NCBI GenBank assembly: GCA_017443895.1
Contig: JAFSXU010000022.1
Coordinates: forward strand, 1 to 57,143
Length of the DNA stretch: 57,143 nt
Reading direction: 5' to 3'
From: Clostridia bacterium
GTDB taxonomy: Bacteria; Bacillota; Clostridia; UBA1381
The notes beneath the pieces are model-generated. The model had not been told where the DNA came from, ran no database searches, and saw only the letters and a list, made by a program, of their open reading frames with translations. Both the position numbers and the translations under genes were made by a program. Positions 9,152 to 17,918 of this stretch are shown here, one piece after another. Numbering within the stretch: the first letter of the stretch is position 1; every line of letters starts with the position of its first letter.

Positions 9152-10228
9152 TTACTCCCCAACAACCTCAATCCATTTCTTCATAATCTTATCAATATCG
9201 AATTTTTCTATACCGATATAAGCATTATCCGAAAAACTTTGCCGAAGCTCATCATTTTCAATAAGTCTGCATATTTTATCAGACATTTCCTTAGTGTCAT
9301 ATGGCTTTATGAGATAACCATTTATGCTGTCATTTATTATCTCACTTGGTCCTGTTTCCATATCGAATGAAACAATCGGCAACCTATAACTTTTCGCCTC
9401 CAACAATGTCATAGGCAGGCCTTCCGTTCTTGATGTCATTACCATAATGGCTGCTTTTTTATAACATTCTTTTATATCCTTTGTACTACCCTTCAAAAAT
9501 AACCGTTTTTCAAGACCATATTTCTTAATTTTACTTACTATGCTTTTGTAATATTCATCTTCAGTATCATAGCTTCCATATATTTCCCATATCCAGTCAC
9601 CGTGTTTGTCCAAAACGTTCTTTGCTACCTCAACAAGCATATCAAAGCCCTTAATATGTCTTACAAGCCCCACGGACAGTAGTATTTTACTTTTTGCATT
9701 ATACTTTGTCACTTTACTCGGTATCTCAATCGGATTATATATATAATCTATTTTACACTTACCTTGGAAGTTTTTCTCAAAATTCTGCTTATCTTTTTCT
9801 GTAAGAGTTACATACCTGTCACACAACTTGATTTCCAAAGCTCTGACTATATCTATTGAATTGCATTGCTTCTGAAAAAAATTACCATGCTCCCATACAA
9901 TATTCTTTATCTTTGTAAATATAGTTGCAGGAACAGAATATATTCCAAGCATTGCTTCAACATTTATCACTACATCTATATTGTATTGTTTTATTATTTG
10001 ACGGAATTTTATTATTCCGTTGGGCACATTTTTTATGTTAAGATGCACTATCTTTACAGCCGGCAACATTTCGAAATAACAGCTTTTATACTTATTAGAT
10101 ATATCTACCACTATTATTTTATCGGAAGTTCGTTTACTAAGCTCATTTGCAAGTATGGCGGTGCAACGCTCTGTACCTCCATTTCTTGACATATCACCGT
10201 TTAATATGCATATGTTTCTATTTGCCAT
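9152..10228 (-). CDS. Glycosyltransferase family 4
   Basis: A 358-residue GT-B glycosyltransferase. NICILNGDMSRNGGTERCTA is the glycine-containing start of the acceptor domain, LSVGLVRHIKGFDMLVEVA opens the donor domain and EGLPMTLLEAK is the E-x7-E motif. It overlaps the upstream GT4 gene by 11 nt. A diverged copy of its first 20 or so codons survives at 11333-11404, upstream of the neighbouring GT4 gene, so this gene or a close relative once lay in that position. Confidence 0.9.
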   Translation of the reverse strand: MANRNICILNGDMSRNGGTERCTAILANELSKRTSDKIIVVDISNKYKSCYFEMLPAVKIVHLNIKNVPNGIIKFRQIIKQYNIDVVINVEAMLGIYSVPATIFTKIKNIVWEHGNFFQKQCNSIDIVRALEIKLCDRYVTLTEKDKQNFEKNFQGKCKIDYIYNPIEIPSKVTKYNAKSKILLSVGLVRHIKGFDMLVEVAKNVLDKHGDWIWEIYGSYDTEDEYYKSIVSKIKKYGLEKRLFLKGSTKDIKECYKKAAIMVMTSRTEGLPMTLLEAKSYRLPIVSFDMETGPSEIINDSINGYLIKPYDTKEMSDKICRLIENDELRQSFSDNAYIGIEKFDIDKIMKKWIEVVGE

Positions 10229-11297
10229 AATAAAATCTTTTTACCTGTTCTACCCATGCTTCTAATGAATACTTTTTTTCTATGATACATCTATTATAAT
10301 TAATATCTTCCAACGAAATTCTGTTGTCTTTTTCTTTTATCATTTTAGCTAAGCCTTTACTGTCATTCACTGTTACAAACGATACACCTCTAAATTCCTT
10401 TGCAAATTCATTTTCCGGTATGTCACTGACTATAGCGTCAATTCCACTGTATACTGCTTCTAGAAGCGCATATGACAACCCTTCTGCTTTTGAAATATGT
10501 AAGAAACAACTATGAGTTTGATATAATGCACTAACATCATCGTTTGCAGGAATTACTCGTACATATTTATTTATATCCTCTTTATACTTTAGTGCTTGTA
10601 TTTTTCGAGATACATCATCTCCTGCAACTATATCCAAAACTAATGATTTCCTATCCATATGTGCAAGTACAAATGCATCAATGGCTGTTTTTACTCCTTT
10701 TCGCTCATAATCCCATCCGAACAATAAATACTGATTTAAGTATGTATCTTTATATGCAAATTTAATTCTTGATAAGTCTATACCATTCGGTAAATAATAT
10801 GTGTTGCTTTGTTTCATTCCTAATCGTTCTACAAATGCCTTGTGTTTCAACGACACAGACAAAAGTTTCGCTTTTTTACCTAAATACCCATATTGGAAAC
10901 GAGTCAATAATTTATGTAACAGCGAAAAACCATTATAACTATCTTCTAATGGATCATGCAAGTGCCAAAACACCTTAATATGTTTCGGTGCGACGAGCGA
11001 AACTGGGATATCATATAACTCGAAATGGGAATGAATTATATCAATTTTGTTTTGCTTGATAATTGTTTTAAGTTTCTTATATACAGTCGGTTTTATTCTT
11101 GCATGTGCTACCGGCAGATAGTAGACTCTATTTGTTTTTTGTAACGAAATACACCAGTCTTTATATCTTGCATTTTCGGGTAATACATATACAACATTGT
11201 TTCCATCTTTTTTTATTTCTATCTCTAAGTGTTTTAATGAGTTAACAAAATTTCCTCCATATGGTGCTGCATATGCACAAACTTGTAATACATTCAT
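10218..11297 (-). CDS. Glycosyltransferase family 4, divergent
   Basis: A 359-residue GT-B protein. The N-terminus MNVLQVCAYAAPYGGNFVNSL, YLLFGWDYERKGVKTAIDAF at the domain junction and AEGLSYALLEAV near residue 272 place it in GT4. It has a strong ribosome-binding site (GGAGGAAAACTAG before the ATG). It is flanked upstream by a broken copy of the gene that follows it, which suggests it entered the locus by recombination. Specificity is unknown. Confidence 0.86.
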   Translation of the reverse strand: MNVLQVCAYAAPYGGNFVNSLKHLEIEIKKDGNNVVYVLPENARYKDWCISLQKTNRVYYLPVAHARIKPTVYKKLKTIIKQNKIDIIHSHFELYDIPVSLVAPKHIKVFWHLHDPLEDSYNGFSLLHKLLTRFQYGYLGKKAKLLSVSLKHKAFVERLGMKQSNTYYLPNGIDLSRIKFAYKDTYLNQYLLFGWDYERKGVKTAIDAFVLAHMDRKSLVLDIVAGDDVSRKIQALKYKEDINKYVRVIPANDDVSALYQTHSCFLHISKAEGLSYALLEAVYSGIDAIVSDIPENEFAKEFRGVSFVTVNDSKGLAKMIKEKDNRISLEDINYNRCIIEKKYSLEAWVEQVKRFYYGK

Positions 11298-11332
11298 CTA
11301 GTTTTCCTCCAAAACATACAGCTTAACTGTGT

Positions 11333-11404
11333 TCAACCAACGGTGCAATGCTCTGTGCCTTTATTTCTTGACATATCACCGTTTAATATGCATATGTTTT
11401 TCAT
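11333..11404 (-). pseudogene. Truncated 5' remnant of a GT4 gene
   Basis: A 23-codon frame starts at an ATG that overlaps the stop of the GT4 gene upstream (ATGA) and ends at TGA 11335-11333. Its product MKNICILNGDMSRNKGTEHC is nearly identical to the N-terminus of the GT4 gene at 9152-10228 (NICILNGDMSRNGGTERC). The DNA match runs over about 60 bp (11341-11400 against roughly 10160-10219) with only a few changes. The homology then stops, and 36 nt later an unrelated GT4 gene begins. It reads as a leftover from gene duplication or replacement in the locus. Confidence 0.85.
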
Positions 11405-12507
11405 TCTAAGACTACATCAATCAATTCTTCCACCGCCTTAACTGTAGCAGTGGTATCAAATTGTCTGCCGCGTTCTATTGCCTTTTGTTTATATCTGTTC
11501 AATAGTGTTCTATCTTTTATAAGAGCCAGAATTCCATTATAAAGTGATCCCTCATCATTCTGTGTTATAAGCCCATACTCACTATCACCCAAAAGCTCCT
11601 TCATACCGGAGCATAAAGTCGTAACTACGGGTGTTCCCACAATCAACGACTCTGTAACAGCTGTACTAAACCCCTCTTTCAATGATGAGCATATAAACAA
11701 GTCTGCCTTTGATACATACTTCCACGGATTATCACAAAAGCCAAGTAGTTTTGCAGTATCATTCAAATTATTTGTATCTATATATTTTTGCAACATGCCA
11801 TGCTGTCCACCCTCACCGATAATATAAAGCTTATGAGGATAACCGCTGTTAATGAGTCTTTTATGTATTCTCAACAATCTGCTGTATGACTTTTGTTCTA
11901 TTAGCCTGCCTACACTTACTGCACAGAAATCACTGTTATCTATGTAACCGGCTTTTTCTGCTGCACATTTTTTTATATACTCAGTATCTACAGTGTTATA
12001 TCTAACTCTAAGGTTACTCCATTCTCCAAGATGCTCTTTAAATGAGTCTATAACACTTTCTGACACACCCACTATCTTATCATACTTTTTATAGCACGCC
12101 ACACACTCTTTTAAACTCCTATATGGATAAAGCCTTGTTTTCATATCCATTTCCACATGTATCCATGCCAGTTTTTTTGTGTCGCTATACGGGCAACCGG
12201 ATAAAATTCTCGTTGTATTACCTTCGAGATATGCAATGACCATATCATATTTTTCTTTTATATACTTTTTGTACAAATATTCCGGTTGAAATAACTTAAA
12301 AAAAGCTACATTTCCTCTAAAAACTCTTTTAAAAATATATCTGTATTTTATGCTTTCTTGAAGGTACTGTCTGTTTGATCCACTATCAAAAATAGTCATC
12401 AATGTGATATCATATTTCGACTTGTCCATATTATTTATCAGGTTAACAAGCACCTTTTCAGCACCGCCATAACCCAATGTGTCTATAAAAAACAGTATTT
12501 TTTTCAT
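11401..12507 (-). CDS. Glycosyltransferase family 4
   Basis: A 368-residue GT-B glycosyltransferase. MKKILFFIDTLGYGGAEKVLV is the acceptor-domain start, SVGRLIEQKSYSRLLRIHKRL opens the donor domain and EGFSTAVTESL is the E-x7-E motif. It resembles the GT4 gene at 2897-4054 in the same locus (GYGGAEKVLV, LAWIHVEMD, PWKYVSKADLFI). It follows the EpsG-like polymerase gene by 24 nt. Donor and acceptor are not predictable from sequence. Confidence 0.9.
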   Translation of the reverse strand: MKKILFFIDTLGYGGAEKVLVNLINNMDKSKYDITLMTIFDSGSNRQYLQESIKYRYIFKRVFRGNVAFFKLFQPEYLYKKYIKEKYDMVIAYLEGNTTRILSGCPYSDTKKLAWIHVEMDMKTRLYPYRSLKECVACYKKYDKIVGVSESVIDSFKEHLGEWSNLRVRYNTVDTEYIKKCAAEKAGYIDNSDFCAVSVGRLIEQKSYSRLLRIHKRLINSGYPHKLYIIGEGGQHGMLQKYIDTNNLNDTAKLLGFCDNPWKYVSKADLFICSSLKEGFSTAVTESLIVGTPVVTTLCSGMKELLGDSEYGLITQNDEGSLYNGILALIKDRTLLNRYKQKAIERGRQFDTTATVKAVEELIDVVLE

Positions 12508-12531
12508 CTACAATGCCTACCCCGACTATTT

Positions 12532-13650
12532 CTATTTAAACAATGACATTATGGATGTGTGATTAAAAATATTACTGTTGAAATTCATACCACACAAATC
12601 ATACGCAAACACTATAAAATATAATACAAAGAACATGGTTACAGTAATATCTCTTCGCTTATCATGTTGCATGCACTCCGTCAGCATCCAAGGTATTACT
12701 ATTGCATTCATAAAGCAAAAGTAATTGCCCATTCTGTATATGTAAATCGGATTTCCAAATAGTGACGCAAAGGTAAATAAAAATGAAATTACCATCATAT
12801 TTACCCCTAAGTTCATAACTCTGTCATGTTTCGCATTAATTATATGGCGCAGCATGAATGACAGTATTACCGGGCATGCTTCTACAATAACTCTTAGCGG
12901 ATTGATTGTATGATCCAATAATTCTTCAGCTGTATATGTTTTAGACATTCCTTCGGTAATATTTAGCAAAAATCCCAGCACTTGCGAAAGCGATACAGAC
13001 GCCATCAATGCAAAAATTACAATAGTCCACATTTTTCCATCCCAGACCTTATCACTAATCAGAAACGGCATTACACCCAAAACTATTATATACGGATGAA
13101 ATGTATACGCAAACACTAAAGATATATATAAAGCTTTCTTGTCGCCTTGCAAAAATTTGTTAACACCTATAAGTGCAATTGCCATTGCTATAACCTGTTT
13201 TAGGGCCGCACAAGTAAGTAAAAACGGTCCAACTAATATAAAACTTAAAACGGTAAATGCAAAAGTTCTCGAATGCCTTCTATAAAATATTAAAAACGCC
13301 AAATTAGTTATTATTGAACTTAGCATAAGCAACCATTGCGCATTATTGATATACTTTTTTATAAGGGTTATATATACGGTGAACCCAAAATAGGCATCAC
13401 GAAAAACATTATCAAAACTCCAGTCAATTGTCGTTTTGGTGAATTGCCATGCCTCCTTAGTGTAAAGGGTTGTATCGTTATACCATGTTCTTAAACCCAC
13501 AAACAATATAAAACACAAACACACAATGAACATACATAGTTTTTCAGTTCTTACTATATGCATTGTTTTTACCATACCGGGAGCATCATGCTTCTGTATA
13601 TATCCCGCCACTGATGTCACAAGCATAGCAAAAAATATTATATTCCACAT
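12532..13650 (-). CDS. EpsG-family polysaccharide polymerase (Wzy-like)
   Basis: A 372-residue polytopic membrane protein with roughly ten hydrophobic segments. FVGLRTWYNDTTLYTK after the second segment is the typical EpsG-family motif, and FILVGPFLLTCAALKQVIAMAI follows mid-protein. In Wzx/Wzy-type systems this protein polymerises repeat units at the outer face of the membrane. It is the only polymerase candidate in the locus and pairs logically with the flippase at 449-1891. No separate chain-length regulator is visible in the window. Confidence 0.83.
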   Translation of the reverse strand: MWNIIFFAMLVTSVAGYIQKHDAPGMVKTMHIVRTEKLCMFIVCLCFILFVGLRTWYNDTTLYTKEAWQFTKTTIDWSFDNVFRDAYFGFTVYITLIKKYINNAQWLLMLSSIITNLAFLIFYRRHSRTFAFTVLSFILVGPFLLTCAALKQVIAMAIALIGVNKFLQGDKKALYISLVFAYTFHPYIIVLGVMPFLISDKVWDGKMWTIVIFALMASVSLSQVLGFLLNITEGMSKTYTAEELLDHTINPLRVIVEACPVILSFMLRHIINAKHDRVMNLGVNMMVISFLFTFASLFGNPIYIYRMGNYFCFMNAIVIPWMLTECMQHDKRRDITVTMFFVLYFIVFAYDLCGMNFNSNIFNHTSIMSLFK

Positions 13651-13660
13651 AATATCCTCT

Positions 13661-14470
13661 TTATTTCTGTTTTAGTCTCTCTCTATGTAATATATTATAT
13701 AAACTGACAGGCATTAACCCCACTATTACAGGTTTTATGGCATATAATATATTATACTTTTTCAGTTCTAATATCTTTATTGCCCGCACCCTTACATATG
13801 CCTCATTCAGTCTGTATTTAAATTTTCGTCTTCCTGTCGCATTTCTATCATCACGCATTGAATACAATGTTTCACTTAGGTTATATCCTCTATATCCCTT
13901 AGCATACATTTTTATCCACAAATCATAATCTTCTGCACGCAACAGTCTTCTATCCACCGAATACCCGCCAACAGCATCATATGCCTCCCTTCTAACCATG
14001 CACGGCGCATGGCAGTGCGGAGTACCCTTAACTATGTCCTTTGCTTGCGGGTATTCCTTTAAATAGCTCCTGCCGAACACTCCATGTTCATCAAAATATA
14101 CCATATTGGAACTTACGATTGCAAATTCCGGATGTTGATTTAGCATCTCAATTTCTTTTTCAAACCTATTGGGACTACATAAATCATCGCCATCCATACG
14201 CGCAATAAACTCGCCATGAGACTCTTGCAAACAGTTATTTAATGTCTCATTGAGACCAAGATTTTTCTTGTTTCTTATAAGCATTATCTTGTCCGGATAT
14301 TTATCCATATATTTTTTGGCAACATTATATGTATCATCAGTTGAACCGTCATCACACATAATAAGTTCCCAATTAGTATAGGTTTGATTTAGTATACACT
14401 CTATCGCCTCCGGCAATGTATCTGCACAATTATATATACCCATTATTACTGAAACAAGATTTTTTACCAT
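13661..14470 (-). CDS. Glycosyltransferase family 2
   Basis: A 269-residue GT-A enzyme. LVSVIMGIYNCADTLPEAI, LIMCDDGSTDDTYNVA and FIARMDGDDLCSPNRFE are standard GT2 motifs, with DGDD as the metal/nucleotide-sugar site. GGYSVDRRLLRAEDYDLWIK near the middle carries the ED motif seen in the acceptor region. It lies 10 nt upstream of the EpsG-like gene and 4 nt downstream of the acetyltransferase gene. Confidence 0.9.
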   Translation of the reverse strand: MVKNLVSVIMGIYNCADTLPEAIECILNQTYTNWELIMCDDGSTDDTYNVAKKYMDKYPDKIMLIRNKKNLGLNETLNNCLQESHGEFIARMDGDDLCSPNRFEKEIEMLNQHPEFAIVSSNMVYFDEHGVFGRSYLKEYPQAKDIVKGTPHCHAPCMVRREAYDAVGGYSVDRRLLRAEDYDLWIKMYAKGYRGYNLSETLYSMRDDRNATGRRKFKYRLNEAYVRVRAIKILELKKYNILYAIKPVIVGLMPVSLYNILHRERLKQK

Positions 14471-14474
14471 ACAA

Positions 14475-14963
14475 TCACCCTTTATTTATAACTCTTGGCT
14501 TAGGCAATACAACGGTACAATTATCCGGGACATCAAAATACACACAGCAATTAGCTCCTATCCTGACATTATCTCCTATTTTTATATTTCCTATGACCTT
14601 TGCACCGGCTGCAATAAATACATTATCTCCTATAATCGGCGCACCACCGTTACCTTCGCCTATAGTAACCTGATGATATATGCGCGCATTTTTCCCTATA
14701 ATAGCGTTATGCGAAACATATATACCCCGTATACCATGCGGCAATTGCGGTTGGGATTTAAATATAGCGCCAAACCCAAAATGTGTTCCTAGTGAGGCGC
14801 CGTTAAATGCGTCCATTGATTTTATCCTAAACAGATAAAATAATTTCAGTAAACTTATGCCACCTTCACGAACAACATAATTTCTCATTTTCCAATACTT
14901 ATCATGATTATAATGCTGCACCAAATTTGACATAGCTGAGATAAGACGATTATTTTCATTCAT
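14475..14963 (-). CDS. Serine-acetyltransferase-like left-handed beta-helix acyltransferase
   Basis: A 162-residue protein. From about residue 75 the hexapeptide repeats of a left-handed beta-helix are plain: IIGKNARIYHQVTIGEGNGG, PIIGDNVFIAAGAKVIGNI, KIGDNVRIGANC. The layout, including the His in YHQVTIG, matches CysE-like O-acetyltransferases found in polysaccharide loci. It probably O-acetylates a sugar of the repeat unit and is unlikely to serve cysteine synthesis, given the context. It overlaps the upstream GT4 gene by 4 nt. Confidence 0.83.
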   Translation of the reverse strand: MNENNRLISAMSNLVQHYNHDKYWKMRNYVVREGGISLLKLFYLFRIKSMDAFNGASLGTHFGFGAIFKSQPQLPHGIRGIYVSHNAIIGKNARIYHQVTIGEGNGGAPIIGDNVFIAAGAKVIGNIKIGDNVRIGANCCVYFDVPDNCTVVLPKPRVINKG

Positions 14964-16042
14964 CCCATTATCACTCCAATTGTTTCTTCAACTACTTTTC
15001 GCTTATCAAATACATTTGACACATGGCCATGTGACAATCTGCCCATTTGTTTTTTTTGTTCATACGGTAGTTTAATAAATTGTTTCATTTTCTCATACAA
15101 ATCATCGGCATCTTTAACCTTGCACAAATACCCGGTTTTACCATCCTGCACAGCTTCAAGACAGCCGTGGATATTACTTGTAATAAGTGGCCTGCCCATA
15201 GCGCCGCATTCAAGCAAGGTGTTCGCCATACCCTCGTGGTAGCTTGGCAAGACAAAGCAATGCGCCTCTTGTATAAAGGGTTTGACATTTTGCTGATAAC
15301 CGTAGTAGCTTATAATACCATTTCTATCAAGTGTCTCAACAACATCTTTATAATCGTCCTCAAACGGGCCTATTATATCTATAACTATATCCTCACCGTC
15401 ATTTTTTAGGTGCTTTGCTGCCTCAAACAATTCATCTATACCTTTTTCCCGCATCACTCGACCTATAAACAAAAATTTTATTGTGCCATTCACAGGGTAT
15501 TTACAAAAACTATACTCTTCAATATTCACTCCCGCACCATGCAAACAGTGCGCCTGCTTGTTTGATACAATCCCCCTGCTTACAATAATATTCCTGTTTT
15601 CAATATTTTCAAAAAAAACTGTTTTTGCCTTCTTTAATGCGACTTTGTACATAGCAGTCACAAGTTTAGTCAATATTCCGTTACTTTGAAACGCAGTTCC
15701 TAAACCTGTAATATTTGCATACATGGGTATGCCTTTTATTCTGCACACCAACCCACCGTATATATTGGGTTTTATTGTATATGTAATTACCTTATCCGGC
15801 TTTACCTTATCAATTATTTTAAAGTACTTATTTACAAGCTTTACATCTGTAAGAGGATTGATACCCCTTCTGTCAAGTGCGGTATTGATAAATTTGCACC
15901 CCATCGATTTGAGTTGCTCAACCATTTCACCATAAGGCAATGAAATATATACTTCATGCCCCATATCCATAAGTTTCTTGAGCAATTCCTTTCTGAAATT
16001 ATACAATCCCAAATCAAAGTTTGCCAAAACCAAAATACGCAC
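14960..16042 (-). CDS. Glycosyltransferase family 4 (PglA/CapM-like)
   Basis: A 360-residue GT-B enzyme. MRILVLANFDLGLYNFRKEL, then ITYTIKPNIYGGL and ANITGLGTAF, are typical of the subgroup that adds the second sugar to undecaprenyl-linked HexNAc or bacillosamine (PglA, CapM). FIGRVMREKGIDELFEAA opens the donor domain and EGMANTLLECG is the E-x7-E motif. It directly follows the PglD-like gene with no gap, in the order pglC-pglD-pglA. I infer that it acts second in building the repeat unit. Confidence 0.87.
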   Translation of the reverse strand: MRILVLANFDLGLYNFRKELLKKLMDMGHEVYISLPYGEMVEQLKSMGCKFINTALDRRGINPLTDVKLVNKYFKIIDKVKPDKVITYTIKPNIYGGLVCRIKGIPMYANITGLGTAFQSNGILTKLVTAMYKVALKKAKTVFFENIENRNIIVSRGIVSNKQAHCLHGAGVNIEEYSFCKYPVNGTIKFLFIGRVMREKGIDELFEAAKHLKNDGEDIVIDIIGPFEDDYKDVVETLDRNGIISYYGYQQNVKPFIQEAHCFVLPSYHEGMANTLLECGAMGRPLITSNIHGCLEAVQDGKTGYLCKVKDADDLYEKMKQFIKLPYEQKKQMGRLSHGHVSNVFDKRKVVEETIGVIMG

Positions 16043-16633
16043 TTACTTTAACTCCCTTGTCGGAACACCAACATAAACTCCAGGTTTATCTATATTCTTA
16101 ACAACCGTTGCGCCTGCACCGATTGTTATATTACTTCCTATTTCTATATTATGATTTACCACAGCGCCCGCACCAATATGAGTTCCTTCTCCAACCGTTA
16201 CGGTACCGCAAAGTGTAGCATTTGGAGAAACATGGACATAATCCGCTATTTGGTTACCATGCTCAACTATTGCTCCTGTATTTATTATGCAATGTCTTCC
16301 TATTTTTGCCGATGGATTTATTACAGCATTTGCCATAACAACTGTGCCATCATCAATTATTACATCCTCTGCTATCACTGCCGTAGGATGTATTGCGGTA
16401 TAATACTTAATTATGTATTTTTCAGCAATCATTTTACGAGTTTTGTTATCGCCAATGGCTACTATAAAATACACATCTTTATGTTTTATGCAATCGTCAA
16501 TCTTGCCTATCACACCGTTTTTTGACAAGTCATCATCTAAAAATCCTATAACCTTATCACTCGATTTTTTTACAATGTCGGCAATGACCTTACCATGACC
16601 GCTTGCACCTATTATTATTACATCCTTATTCAT
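16043..16633 (-). CDS. PglD/NeuD-family sugar acetyltransferase
   Basis: At 196 residues, the normal length. The N-terminal IIGASGHGKVIADIV is the small Rossmann-like substrate-binding domain of the PglD/EpsM/NeuD family. From about residue 85 a left-handed beta-helix follows, with HPTAVIAEDVIIDDGTVVM, GAIVEHGNQIADYVHV (catalytic His region) and IGAGATVVKNI. It would acetylate an amino sugar or sialic-acid-like sugar. The aminotransferase and 4,6-dehydratase that usually make the bacillosamine precursor are not in this window, so they may be elsewhere or the substrate may differ. It overlaps the pglC-like gene by 4 nt. Confidence 0.87.
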   Translation of the reverse strand: MNKDVIIIGASGHGKVIADIVKKSSDKVIGFLDDDLSKNGVIGKIDDCIKHKDVYFIVAIGDNKTRKMIAEKYIIKYYTAIHPTAVIAEDVIIDDGTVVMANAVINPSAKIGRHCIINTGAIVEHGNQIADYVHVSPNATLCGTVTVGEGTHIGAGAVVNHNIEIGSNITIGAGATVVKNIDKPGVYVGVPTRELK

Positions 16634-17256
16634 TTACTTACCACCTTTTTTTCTGTCCCCACAAACTCAGACATAGTTGCCTCACCTTTGGCGGATATGC
16701 CATCTTCTCTGACAAATGCCTTCCACACGGTCAACGCAATTATTTTTACATCTCCTAAAAATGTGATATTATCAACATATGTAACATCCCAATCAAATTT
16801 TTCTTCCCAGCTTATTGAATTTCTGCCGTTAATTTGGGCAAGCCCCGAAAGTCCGGGACGCACCTCATGCCGTCGTCTTTGATGCTCATTATATAGCGGA
16901 AGATATCGAACAAGCAGCGGTCTGGGGCCGACTATGCTCATATCACCCTTTAATATGCAGAATGCTTCAGGGATCTCATCAAGGCTCGTCTTGCGGAGCA
17001 GTCTGCCAAATTTAGTAAGTCGTGCCTCATCCGGCAAAAGTTCTCCCACTTCATTCCTTGCATCAGTCATTGTCCGGAATTTGTACATATTAAAAATTTT
17101 TTCATCCTTACCCGGTCTTGGTTGTTTAAATATCACAGGGCTACCCAGTTTTATTCTCACCAAAACCGCAACCAATGCATACAACCACCAAAACACAATT
17201 ATTGCCAATAGTGCAAGTGTAAAATCCATCGGACGCTTTATGTATTTTCTATACAT
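16630..17256 (-). CDS. PglC/WcaJ-type phosphoglycosyl transferase (priming enzyme)
   Basis: A 208-residue monotopic enzyme. A re-entrant hydrophobic helix (residues 12-37) is followed by PVIFKQPRPGKDEKIF, MYKFRTM, LRKTSLDEIPEAFCILKGDM and SIVGPRPLL, all hallmarks of the bacterial sugar transferase family; Asp-Glu of SLDEIP is the catalytic dyad. It transfers a sugar-1-phosphate to undecaprenyl phosphate and starts the repeat unit. It is the first gene of the locus, with GAGG 9 nt before ATG and about 125 nt of leader below a consensus promoter. Confidence 0.94.
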   Translation of the reverse strand: MYRKYIKRPMDFTLALLAIIVFWWLYALVAVLVRIKLGSPVIFKQPRPGKDEKIFNMYKFRTMTDARNEVGELLPDEARLTKFGRLLRKTSLDEIPEAFCILKGDMSIVGPRPLLVRYLPLYNEHQRRRHEVRPGLSGLAQINGRNSISWEEKFDWDVTYVDNITFLGDVKIIALTVWKAFVREDGISAKGEATMSEFVGTEKKVVSK

Positions 17257-17386
17257 CAGAATAATCCTCTTATTGTATAATTTTATTCACTGTTCCACCG
17301 CTGTCTTATTACAGCTTACAGTAATATACCTCAATTAAAAAAATTCACATCGACTAACATCAATAAACTACATAATACCATAATAA

Positions 17387-17415
17387 ATTATATCATAATT
17401 AAGTGCACAGTTCAA
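17387..17415 (-). promoter_or_regulatory. Sigma-A promoter of the polysaccharide locus
   Basis: On the minus strand TTGAAC (-35) and TATAAT (-10) are separated by exactly 17 bp, with a TGA extended -10 element. It lies about 130 nt upstream of the first gene of the locus and is the only strong promoter I see driving the 16.8-kb run of minus-strand genes. Confidence 0.82.
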
Positions 17416-17589
17416 GCCTTTTAACTGAAATTGTTTTTTTACGCGTCTAAAAATATTGATTTGAGTTAAATGGATTATACGGTTTTTGTATATTAACCCA
17501 TACAAACGATTTATATACAATCATACAACATTTGATACAATAAATCCTGTTAGAAAAAAAAACAAATGATGAATATTAAATAATGCAAA

Positions 17590-17626
17590 ACAAAAAATCC
17601 TATCTTTCGACAGGATTTTTGTTTTG
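17590..17626. terminator. Bidirectional intrinsic terminator upstream of the polysaccharide locus
   Basis: The arms ACAAAAAATCCT and AGGATTTTTGT form an A/T-flanked stem with a loop containing TCTTTCGA, and T-runs follow on both strands. It insulates the polysaccharide promoter from transcription coming from the tRNA side. Between here and the promoter (17416-17589) I see only AT-rich sequence. Confidence 0.75.
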
Positions 17627-17652
17627 GAAAAGCCGAACGGTTTAGATGCATA

Positions 17653-17749
17653 GCGCCGCAGGCGCAAATCGCAAAAAGTTGGTAGCGAAGTGGAGGCGTT
17701 ATGCCTGCGTTTACAAAGGCATAGCCGCAGCAAGCGTGACTTTTTGCGA
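17653..17749. repeat. Hairpin-rich intergenic element, unidentified
   Basis: This stretch has more G+C than its surroundings and holds nested inverted repeats: GCGCC/GGCGC at 17653-17665, an 11-bp perfect outer stem TCGCAAAAAGT (17669-17679) with ACTTTTTGCGA (17739-17749), and inside it TATGCCT (17700-17706) with AGGCATA (17717-17723). No convincing coding frame or ribosome-binding site accompanies it. It could be a dispersed repeat or a structured RNA; I do not recognise it. Confidence 0.5.
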
Positions 17750-17789
17750 AAGAGGAGGAACAGCGGTTAGGGTGAGTTCCGATTTTTGC

Positions 17790-17825
17790 AAAAAAATCGG
17801 AACGAGCGATTTTCCGCTTGTTCCG
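17790..17825 (-). terminator. Intrinsic terminator of the tRNA-Arg transcript
   Basis: On the minus strand, just after the tRNA, CGGAACAAGCG pairs with CGCTCGTTCCG (one A.C mismatch) around a GAAAAT loop and is followed by ATTTTTTT. A second overlapping hairpin in this region (GTTCCGATTTTT with its complement, 17776-17803) could serve the other strand. Confidence 0.8.
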
Positions 17826-17828
17826 ACG

Positions 17829-17905
17829 TGGCGTTCCCGAGAGGATTCGAACCTCCGGCCTGTCGCTTAGGAGGCGACCGCTCTATCCTGCTGAGCTACG
17901 AGAAC
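17829..17905 (-). tRNA. tRNA-Arg (anticodon CCT)
   Basis: The minus strand folds as a full cloverleaf. The acceptor stem GTTCTCG pairs with CGGGAAC; there is a D-arm with GCTC/GAGC, an anticodon stem GTCGC/GCGAC with loop CTCCTAA (anticodon CCT, reading AGG), and a T-arm with GGTTCGAATCC. The discriminator is G and the 3' CCA is encoded. It has its own consensus promoter upstream and a terminator downstream, so it is a single-gene unit. Confidence 0.96.
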
Positions 17906-17918
17906 ATCTGCAAAACTT

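Noticed and set aside
17646-17870. 74-codon plus-strand ORF upstream of and over the tRNA
   Set aside because: It runs through hairpins, a terminator and the tRNA-Arg gene on the opposite strand; its C-terminus is only the translated T-arm.
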